Assembly (NCBI GenBank): GCA_023105745.1
Contig: JALGQZ010000009.1
Location: forward strand, 47,893,967-47,957,966
Direction of reading: 5' to 3'
DNA: 64,000 nucleotides
Source of the DNA: Austropuccinia psidii
Lineage: Eukaryota > Basidiomycota > Pucciniomycetes > Pucciniales > Sphaerophragmiaceae
How positions within the stretch are numbered: the first letter of the stretch is position 1; every line of letters begins with the position of its first letter. Below are positions 56,576 through 64,000 of this stretch, in pieces. The notes below the pieces were generated by a model that saw only the letters and a program-made list of their open reading frames with translations, was not told where the DNA came from and did not search any database. Made by a program: the position numbers and the translations under genes.

Positions 56576-58814
56576 CCTGGTGTACTCATATAATTCTGAG
56601 AAATTTCATGGAGTTTGGTTTAACTCCATTTTGGTGGAAGCCCTTCATACAATCCATCTTGGTTATGTATTTGGCTTTGGCCAATTTATCCAAGGCATGA
56701 GGTATCCTTGGTATAGGATACCTGTCTGCTTTTGTGTAGTTGTTCAGGGCTCTGAAGTCTCCACACAGTCTAGACTTGCCATCATGCCAGGTGATCAGGA
56801 CAGGAGTGGTGATTTCCACTATTTCATTATGCCCAATCTTCCTAATGACATCCATGTCCAGGAGTTCATTGATGTGTTTTTCAATTTCTTTCCTGGTCTC
56901 CAGACTTGCTGGATAAGGAGGTCTCCTTAACATGGGTGGATAAGGCCTTTCTACATCCAGATATAGTTCTATATCATGGCCTTTGATCTTGCCTAATGGT
57001 TCTTCACCAATTGCAAATGCTGGTCTATTCTTCCTCAGCATCTTCAGTAAACTTAGCTTTTGTTTACTGGTGAGGGTAGTGCTAAACTGTCCCTCTCTGA
57101 ATTCTTTCAGAAGTTCTTCCAGTGGGTCCTGAGAAGATATCTGGTATATATCAAGAGAAAATTTCTTTTCCTTGTTAGTACCAATGGTAATATGCCTATT
57201 TTTACTATTGTAAATATCTATGCCATACATCCTCTGGTAATCTGTTCCCAGTAAAAACTCTTGGATGTGGGCATCTTCAAGCACTACAAACTCTGGGTTG
57301 AGTCTGATATTACCTTTTCTGTGGGGTATAATTATCTCTTTGATAATTGTCCCAATAGAGGTCATCTTTCCAGATGCACTCCTAAAGCTCTTTTCCTTGG
57401 TGGGCAAGAGTTCTTTTTCCCAGTTTGGGAAGTGGTTATCCAGATAATTTCTCGCCACTATGGAGCAGTGTGCTCCACTGTCAATGATCAGTGGGTGCTG
57501 AGCATTGTCAATACATACAGTCATTTTTGTGGCTGTTCCATGTATATATGCCATTCCTTTGGTTGGTGTAACCAGGAATATTTGTGCATCTTGTGTGTGT
57601 TTACACAAGTTCTTGTTGGCAGTGTCTTGTGGCATGCCTGCTTCCAACTGTATATCCTGGATTTCTAGTGGGGTTTCCTCTTGGTATTCCACTAGAAATT
57701 CCTCTCTTGGGTCTTGATCCTCATCAGATGGTTCTCTGATGGCATCACCCATAGAGTCTGATTCAGAATCCTCTGTTGCAGGTTCTTCTTCAGGGACTTT
57801 TTCTATAGCATAGACTTTCTTCTTTGCTTTTGGACAGTTGTTGGCATAGTGGTCTGTTGAACCACAATTGTGACAAGAATTCTTCTTCTTTGCCACTTCT
57901 GCCACTCTTTCTCTGGGTTTGTCTTTAAACTCTACCCTGAAAGGTTGTTTCTCTTTGAAACTATTGCTTCTATATGGGGTGAATTTCCCTATATTAGTCC
58001 TTTTCCTTATGTCTTGTAAGGTATTGGCTATATCATCTAGAGTGCAATTTTGGTTGCATCTGCACTTTACTGCATGCTCTAGTTCTCCTGGCAGTTGTGT
58101 CAGAAGTTTATGATTCCTCATTTGAATGTTCATTTGAGGATCAATGGCTTTAAGTCTTTTAGACTGTCTAAGACACCACTCATATGGATCTTTGTCCACA
58201 GAGTATTTGTCATTTTCAAATGACATGGTCTTTTGCCATATCCAAGTTCCATTACTGTACTTTTGGATTATTTGACTCTTCCACCATGGCCAATTTCTTC
58301 TGCCATGGATTTCTTTCATTTCAGTGTACCATATACTTGCATGACCTTTAAATGCAGTATTTAGTCTAGCAGTAATCCAGTAATCTGGTATGCTTGGTAC
58401 ATCAATGAAGAGTCCATCAATATAATCTATGAGTTCCATATGATCATATTCTCCTGATCCAGAGAATTTGGGCCAGTTTGAGGCCTCAGGAAGCTGTTTC
58501 AAGGCTTCCTTCTCTGAATAAGACATGCCATCTCCATCCTGGTATTGTGATGGAGATCTTGCCTTATTCAACAACATGGCATCTGGTTTGATGTCATCTG
58601 GTTGATATGGATTCTCCATAGCTTGGCGTTGTGGTTGGGGCTTCAAGCTATGGTAGGCATCAAACAATTTGTTGATGTCTTGGTTCAGACACTCCCTGTC
58701 CCTGCTACTATGGTGTTTTTCTTCAGAGACTTGATTCAGTCTCTTGTTGGTTTCTTCAGAGGCTTTGCTCAGTTGAGCATATCCTTCCTGAAGGTTTTTA
58801 ACTATCTGCTCCAA
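56576..58814 (-). pseudogene. Family-C Gag (C-terminal part), protease and N-terminal reverse transcriptase
   Basis: A 742-codon frame. A coiled-coil start (KASEETNKRLNQVSEEKHH) is followed by the capsid-like domain (GSGEYDHMELIDYIDGLF, WITARLNTAFKGHASIWY, WPWWKSQIIQKY, PGELEHAVKCRC), an intact zinc knuckle CHNCGSTDHYANNC (residues ~312-325), an acidic linker and the protease motif PLIIDSGAHCSIVA (D at ~residue 444). FLLGTDYQRMYGID and the RT start (YPPMLRRPPYPASLETRKE, KSRLCGDFRALNNYTKADRYPIPRI, KMDCMKGFHQNG) complete it. It ends abnormally after MKFLRII: a short deletion, apparently between two ATATG copies, shifts the frame ahead of MPFG. Confidence 0.93.
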
Positions 58815-59735
58815 TCAGGCTTGAGTTTTTCTCATCCTCTCTTGGGCAGCTGCAAATTCTGTAGCCTGCTTTGCAGATTGCTCAGCATATTGGGACATTT
58901 GTAACCACAGTGTGTCACTGTTGATGTTACTCTCAGATGTGATAATGTTATTTTCAGTCTGAGTGGGGGTAATGTTTCTATTACTAGGACTACTGATTCT
59001 AGAGTGGTTTACAACTACTTCTGGTTCTTGTGTACTTCTTTTACCAAATCTAACAGCTTCTGGATCATGGGGTCTGACTCTTTCCTCCTCTGGTTGAAGG
59101 AGGCTTTGCTCTTGCCCTTGTTGCCTTGTCTTCTCCTGGAAACTTCCTGGAATTGTGAAGAATGGTGACTCTTGGCCACTGATCTGCTGGTTTCTGAATG
59201 GTGTGAAGCCACTGGAGAGCTGATTTGGCTTGCTCCTTGTGAACCTGAAGGAATCTGAGTAGGCCCTGTCTGGGTTAACTGTTCTTCTATAGCTTGGATA
59301 GTGGCTTGATTCTCCCTTATACTCTGTGCCCTTGCCTCCAGGAGTCTGTGCTGCCTGGTAGGATTCCAACCCTTTGTGATTACCATAAGGTCTTTGAAGT
59401 CTATCTCTTTGAGACAGATCTTCTGGCAACTTGATCCCAGTTCTTCCCAGTGAGTTGCTAGGTTGAACCTCTTGTTGTCCATGCTCCATTGAAACAAATC
59501 TTTGAGGAGTTGGTGGATTTGAAGAACTTGATCCATATCCTTCCAGTACTCTGGTTTGAGGTTTCTGTTGAATTGGAGTGTGAATGGCAAGGTTGATATT
59601 ATCTCCCTCATTGTTTTGCCATCCACCACTGTGTCCAATGTGTCTTCTTTCAGGTCTTTGGGTTCTAGACATTCCTGCTCTATCCTCTGGCTGGTTCCTT
59701 TGGAAGCCAAGGTCTCTGAGGTATGCAGGGGACAT
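58815..59735 (-). pseudogene. N-terminal Gag extension of element C (ORF2 start)
   Basis: A 306-codon frame, collinear with the 56576-58814 frame and parted from it only by a TGA (58815-58817) after ERMRKTQA. The ATG (59733-59735, MSPAYLRDLGFQR) lies inside the ORF1 intron. If spliced, exon 1 would enter this frame as VKDLGFQRNQ. The first ~230 codons are low-complexity (Q, S, P, R-rich) and overlap ORF1 on the same strand. From about GKRSTQEPEVVV on it is the sole frame and becomes helical (LWLQMSQYAEQSAKQATEF). This long overlap is unlikely to be open by chance, but I cannot tell whether it is translated. Confidence 0.75.
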
Positions 59736-60084
59736 ATCAGTGTTTGCAAGCAGTCAAAAACTTTATGTTCTTAGGGTATTTACCTTTGACTGTGCCTTGT
59801 ACAAATTTGTTATCTGCTGATTTGGGCAGTTTGCCTTTGGAGGTTACAACTGGGTTAATAATTGTAATCCTCCCTGTACAAGTGGTTAAGGTTGGTTTGC
59901 CTTGTATTGAAGCAGAGTTTCGTGGTTTTCTACTCCTCTGAGTGGCTATTGGTGTCCACTTCTTGGCTGTAATGAGGCCTTCACTAAGCCTTTTTCCTTT
60001 ACCCTTGCTGCCCTCTGGTTCTGAGGGTGTCACTGGTGTGTTGGCCTGTGACTGGGTTTCAAGTGGGATGTAGTTTTCTTCCAC
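59015..60084 (-). CDS. Family-C ORF1, spliced two-exon gene
   Basis: Exon 1, 60084 to 59784, encodes EENYIPLETQSQANTPVTPSEP, RLSEGLITAKKWTPIATQR, ITIINPVVTSKGKLPKSADNKFVQGTVK. The intron 59783-59716 (GTAAAT..CTCAG, 68 bp) is removed, and exon 2, 59715 to 59015, continues in frame ETLASKG, VVDGKTMREIISTLPF, an amphipathic part QIHQLLKDLFQWSMDNKRFNLATHWEELG, ITKGWNPTRQHRLLEARA, then an S/H/R/K-rich tail ending LLDLVKEVHKNQK. About 333 codons with no internal stop, so it is the best-preserved gene in the element. The start codon is not clear: 60084 reads GTG, and an acceptor-like TTTTGATTCAG sits there, so an upstream exon may exist. Function is unknown. It corresponds in place and shape to ORF1 of element A. 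Confidence 0.72.
59716..59783 (-). other. ORF1 intron of element C with tandem acceptors
   Basis: Donor AAAG|GTAAAT, CACTGAT as possible branch site, acceptors CTCAG ending at 59716 (ORF1 frame, ..VKETLASKG) and the next AG ending at 59714 (Gag frame, ..VKDLGFQRN). The ORF2 ATG at 59735 is within the intron. Confidence 0.65.
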
Positions 60085-60658
60085 TGAATCAAAACAGGAA
60101 AAAGAGGGCTTATGTCAGTTAAGACTTCTTAAAAGGCTGGTTTTGCACGTCTAAGAATGGCCTCTGGGCTTGTATATTATTACAGTATGCCCTTGTATAA
60201 TGACAGTGTAATTGAATTAACAATTTCACGTCAAAAATACAGCTTATGGTGTCCTGTCACACTGTTTGTGTGTCAGTATCCCTCAGATACACTTGTGGTT
60301 TGCAAGTGTATTCTGTGAAAGTGGTTTGTATACAAGTGTTATTGAATTAAAAATACACTTGACCACGCCTCAACTGATGGTTTTTCAGTCAGAGGTGTCC
60401 TTATTCAGTCAAGAATACAGGACTTTATCAGTGGCTTATGTGTTTTTATATGCAAAACATGCCAAAAATAATAAATTACTGTGGGTGTTAACCACGTAAA
60501 AATACTCTTATAATATGAGTATGTGTAAAAAAAGGTAAAAATATATAAAATATATATTTTTAAACAGAAATTACGCCTAAAAAAGGATAAAACAATGTGT
60601 TAATAAGTCATAAAAAAGAGAAAAGACTTACTTGTAAGGTCCCAAAAAGGTCAAAAAA
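60085..60658 (-). other. Leader of element C
   Basis: AT-rich leader between primer site and ORF1. A GTAAGT donor on the element strand at 60631-60626 and the TTTTGATTCAG acceptor at 60084 would bound a 548-base leader intron. The exon left of it has no ATG, so a start would have to be in the LTR or be non-standard. Confidence 0.4.
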
Positions 60659-60674
60659 CACGGCCAGGCCCCCA
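60659..60674 (-). other. Primer-binding site candidate of element C
   Basis: Minus-strand TGGGGGCCTGGCCGTG, three bases from the 5' LTR end. It matches the family-A site at 14 of 16 positions. Confidence 0.6.
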
Positions 60675-60677
60675 AAA

Positions 60678-62108
60678 TGTCAGGATGATACTATGATAAA
60701 GGTATAACTAGGCTAATTACAACTTTAACTGTGTATGTGACACAGCAAAAAATGATTTTAAAAAAGATTTATAAGAGTTTATAATGAGATAAAAGGGTTC
60801 TACTATTGAGAAATAGTGGTGGTGAGCGCTATTGAGAACCCTGGGTGCAGGCTTTATCTGTTGGATTACAATAATAAAGTCTACAATAATTAAAGATTAT
60901 AGTTATACCTGATTATTTAGCCAAGAGTAAAACTGTTTTTGACAGTTTACTACGTAGGTTATTCAAGAGCAGGATGAGGAGAGGTTTTTGGCTGTAAAAA
61001 GCCCTCCTTTTATCCTGAAATTGAGGTGGAAAGGCTGCTAGACCTTTCCACGTAGAGGAAGTGAAGATTTTTCACTCTCTATGACAGGCTTGTGGTTTTC
61101 AAACAGCCTGTATACTCTGTATTGGGCTCAGATGTGGTTTTGAAACCACATCTGGGCAGTTTTCACCAATACAGGGTGAAAATTTTCATCTGGGGACCTC
61201 ACAGCCTGATTCTGACGTGTATGACGCGTAGAATGCTGTACAGAAACTGTATGGGACCCCAGTATTGACTAACATATGAGGTATTGAAGTAAAAACATGC
61301 TTCTTCGTCTATTTGACACCTCATATTCATGGTTATGGGATATTATCCCATGGTAAGGCTGTATATGACAGCAGGTGGGATTTTGACCTTAAAATGGTCA
61401 TACCTCTGTCAGTTTTTGAGATATCAAGCTCAAAGTTGGTTCATTGAATAGCTCTATATGAGCTCTACACAATGGTACCCAACTTGACATGGTTATCATT
61501 AAATATGGCAAAGTTATCCCATGTACAAGTATTTTTATACATTGGCGTGGTTTGGGCAAAAGCTGTATTAAGCTTGTTTGGCCAATAACTTTTGTTGTAG
61601 TTGAGCTATGAGGAAATTGATGGCACCATCAGATAGCCCTGATGGTGCTCTTTTCAAAAAGACCCCACTTCAGGTATCTCACACTAAAACTGTAAAAGTT
61701 AGATGAGAGGTGAATGTTTTGTTCACCCTTATTTGGTCTGAATTTGACCATAACTCAAGTAATACTGGTGCTAGCTCAGTTTGGCTGGTACCATTGGATA
61801 GCCCTGGCTTAGAGCGTCATTTTGAGTACCCATTTGATGGGGTTAAGCCTCTCCTTCTAGATTTTAGATGAGAGGTGAAAATTAAGGTTTATGCTCAGCA
61901 ATAACTTTGAGCAGGAATAACTTTGTTATTTCTTGTCCTATGGTGATGGGACTTATATTTTCAGGAAGAGGTGAGTTTCCTCTTTCTTTTGATACCTTTT
62001 GAGCTAGTTTGGCTCAGCTCTATGTTTTGGTGATATTTTGGCTATACCATTGGTTTATGGTATTTTGGCTGTCATGCTTGTGCTCTGGTTTTGAGTCACA
62101 GGCTGACA
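60678..62108 (-). repeat. 5' LTR of element C
   Basis: 1,431 bases, about 98% identical to 52527-53956 by eye. It should contain the promoter. TGTCAG..GGCTGACA ends are intact and followed by the TTCAG target duplication. The palindrome of the other LTR is present with one central change (GTTTTGAAAC). Confidence 0.96.
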
Positions 62109-62777
62109 TTCAGCAATCTTCATTCTGAAACAGTTATACAGCTTGGTACCTCAATACAGCCTGTCAATACCTGTACAGGTTGTACTCACCCAATACAGCT
62201 CCAATACACCAGTATAAACTGTATGATCACTCAAATACACCACACCTCTTGTACAGGTTCTGTACAGCTGAACAGGACCTGTATTGGCCAGACTCAATTC
62301 AATCATCAATTATTCTCATGAAAATTCTTCCTCTGGATCAGGGCTGGTGATTCTCACATATACCAGCCCCTCTTTCTCCCCCCTGGGGACTTTTCCCCAG
62401 TTAATTAATTTAGTTTATTTATCATTTTATAATTATTCTTATCCTTATTTTTGGGTATTATAATTATGTAATTTTAAGTTAGTCTTTGCATTTTCTTCCT
62501 TTGCCTGTACAGTATGAGTTGGGTGGCCATATCCTTATGAACCCTTCTCTTTCCATTCTGACAGGTTGAAACAGTGGACTTGGACTTGTTTGTGGTTGGC
62601 TCTTCTCTTCCTTATTCTTATTTCTTCATTGCTGCTTTTCTCATATCTTTTATTATAGTAATTCATTCCTTACACTCTTAAGTGTCCTTGATCTTTCCAT
62701 ATCCTTGAGCCCTCCGTAAGTGCGTCCCGGTTTACTGAGTGCCAGGCCCTCTTCACTTCGAAGAGCCCCTGGGACAT

Positions 62778-63547
62778 TAAATTAATTAACTCATATTTGA
62801 TTCTTTCTTTTCATTCATTTATATTCATTTCTCTTATTCATCAATTATGATCTTTTTTATGACTTAATGATCTTTAATGATTATGATTTTTCTCTCTCAT
62901 TCATTTCATTCATATTAAATTGTTTCTTCTTCTTTCTTAATCATTGCTGACCATTTCATTCACTTCATTTCATTTTATCAAATCAAATTTTTTCTGTGTT
63001 CTTATTCAGGTCTTATTCAGGATTGATTATTGGTTTAATTGATTGGATTATTTCATTGGGATTCATTGGTTTATTGATTCAGCGGCTTGGGATTCTTATT
63101 TGGATTGGATTGATTGATTTTGACTTCTCAAGATATTGATTAATTCCCAAGAGCTGATTTTGATTATTGATTTACTTTGAATCCTCAAGATATTTTCTTG
63201 ATCCTCAAGAATTGATTTTTATTATTGACTGATTTTGACCCATCAAGATATTGAATTGATTTCTGAAGATTTTAAATTGATTGATTTATTCCTCAAGACC
63301 TTGATTTCATATTGAAGACACTGATTAATTGATTGAATATTGATTGATTGTTTATTTACTCAAGATTATTGATATTTAATTTGAATTGATTGTTGATTGT
63401 TGAATTGATTTGACTGTTGACTGAATTTGATTTCACCTCAAGATTTGAATTCATTCCTCAAGATTCATCAAGATTTTATTGTGATTGATTTGGCCAAGTT
63501 TTGATTTCTGTTCTCATACCATCAAGTTTATTTCATTTTTATTCAAA
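62778..63547 (+). other. Leader of the plus-strand family-B element, repetitive
   Basis: T-rich leader built of irregular repeats of TTGATT/GATTGATT and CTCAAGATATTGATT (for example about 63125, 63183, 63243, 63290, 63425, 63455). No ORF is supportable. No TGG-type tRNA primer site follows the LTR; TTAAATTAATTAACTC is there instead. Confidence 0.55.
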
Positions 63548-64000
63548 ATGCCAGTTCAGAATAGCCCCCCAGCCAAAAATACTAGATCCCAAAGAATCCA
63601 AGCTGTTCTCACTCCTACAGCAAGGGCTCCTCTTGACCGCACACCATTAGTTCATCAACTGAGTGCAAACAAGGACCACCAATGGAAGGAGCAGCACCCT
63701 CAAGAAGGGGTGGAATGAAATCTAGAAGATCAAGATCTTTTTCTGGACTTTTGGGTGGCTACCCTGGCATGTCTGAAGGTGCAAGAGCAAGACAAGGGGA
63801 AGTTGAAGATGAAGAGGGGGAAGAGTCTGTGGAAGAGGAAGATTCTGGGGAAACTGAAGTGGCAGATGCCTTTTCAAATGCTCCAGAGGTGCCTCAGGGT
63901 TCTAATCTAGCCCTTTCTAGTCAGCCTCTTTTCTCTCAAATTGATCCAAGTCTCCTCAAGATGATGGAGCAGATGACTCAATTCATGGGGCAACTCACTC
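63548..64000 (+). pseudogene. Family-B Gag start, frameshifted, running off the window
   Basis: ATG at 63548 opens MPVQNSPPAKNTRSQR..LTPTARAPLDRTPLVHQLSAN. After about 63670 the frame is lost, and a second frame carries on from MEGAAPSRRGGMKSRRSRSFSG (ATG 63682) through an acidic run (EDEEGEESVEEEDSGE), PEVPQGSNLA and LLKMMEQMTQFMGQL to the last base. A small indel at about 63665-63680 explains the switch. The arginine-rich then acidic N-terminus before the capsid-like domain is, from memory, typical of the abundant A. psidii family whose pol matches the family-B remnants here. The start is chosen because it matches that N-terminus; the upstream extension to 63485 is non-ATG. Confidence 0.82.

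Larger units (their letters stand above)
52527..62108 (-). mobile_element. Complete family-C Ty3/gypsy retrotransposon
   Basis: 9,582 bases with LTRs 52527-53956 and 60678-62108 and a perfect target duplication TTCAG (52522-52526 and 62109-62113). On the minus strand the order is 5' LTR, primer site, spliced ORF1, Gag, protease, RT, RNase H, integrase, chromodomain-like tail, purine tract and 3' LTR. The LTRs differ at only about two dozen of 1,430 positions by eye, so this is the youngest element here. It is still inactivated by a TGA at 58815-58817, a frameshift at about 56580, a deletion in integrase and a stop near 54311. From memory its proteins match abundant A. psidii polyproteins. Confidence 0.96.
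52428..62777 (+). repeat. 5' LTR of a plus-strand family-B element, split by element C
   Basis: It begins TGTAACAACCATCC at 52428 (compare the reverse complement of GGTTGTGACA at other family-B LTR ends) and ends GAGCCCCTGGGACA at 62777. The two parts, 52428-52526 and 62114-62777, are continuous at TTCAG once element C is removed. The right part holds TATACCAGCCCCTC, GGGGACTTTTCCCCAGTTAATTAA, GGTGGCCATATCC and ACAGGTTGAAACAGTGGA in family-B order. Total ~763 bases, half the other copies, because the GGCC-rich block is absent. It is inserted, opposite in direction, into the RT codons of the element at 43675-48553. Confidence 0.82.

Noticed and set aside
59015..59735. Programmed ribosomal frameshift as the sole link between ORF1 and Gag-Pol
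   Set aside because: No single slippery heptamer plus stem stood out in the overlap, and the tandem acceptors give a simpler route; frameshifting is not excluded.
1..64000. CRISPR arrays, tRNA or rRNA genes, bacterial-type operons or ribosome-binding sites
   Set aside because: None seen; the sequence is eukaryotic repeat DNA.

Overview
The window is AT-rich, intron-bearing eukaryotic repeat DNA with no convincing single-copy host gene. It is a graveyard of nested Ty3/gypsy (chromodomain-type) LTR retrotransposons plus three decayed DNA-transposon-type or transposon-associated genes. The gag and pol proteins closely resemble, from memory, the retrotransposon proteins that crowd the genome of the myrtle rust fungus Austropuccinia psidii (Pucciniales). 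The Tet-like oxygenase and HARBI1-type remnants also fit a rust. I could not run a search, so the species is an inference; 'rust fungus' is the safer statement.

Layout. 1-6.2 kb: an LTR tail, a decayed Myb/SANT-like transposon gene with one intron, a T-rich minisatellite, a decayed Tet-like 2OG-Fe(II) oxygenase, a decayed PIF/Harbinger transposase (minus strand) and a degenerate family-A LTR. 6.2-14.4 kb: mostly unrecognised AT-rich DNA with a family-B LTR fragment at about 8.8 kb and weak coding remnants. 14.4-31 kb: one large composite. A family-B LTR (14433-14542, resuming about 29693) was hit by a family-E element (5' LTR 14543-16313, 3' LTR about 28004-29692). The gag region of that element was later hit by solo LTRs 17375-19000, 19163-20666 and 21894-23650 and by a family-B element (23790 to about 27990). 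32.4-42.4 kb: a complete but inactivated family-A element on the minus strand with a 5-bp target duplication. 42.4-64 kb: a second nest. A family-B element (LTR 43675-45332, pol to 48553) is interrupted by a solo family-E LTR (48554-52415, itself carrying a 1.9-kb insertion) and then by a plus-strand family-B element whose 5' LTR starts at 52428. That LTR is split by a complete, fairly young family-C element (52527-62108). The gag of the plus-strand element begins at 63548 and runs off the window.

How the parts work together. Elements A, C and (decayed) E share an unusual 5' organisation. ORF1 is a spliced gene whose second exon overlaps, for hundreds of bases, the start of the Gag-Pol frame, and Gag-Pol always lies in the -1 frame relative to ORF1. 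In A and in C the small intron ends in two tandem acceptors, 5 and 2 nt apart, which would deliver the ORF1 frame or the Gag-Pol frame respectively. The ATG of the Gag-Pol frame sits inside the intron, so retention would also open it. I consider this shared splice-controlled overlapping-frame arrangement the most interesting signal in the window. A second one is a perfect 13-bp inverted repeat in the family-A LTR holding a pair of TGAGTCA/TGACTCA (Gcn4/AP-1-like) heptads.
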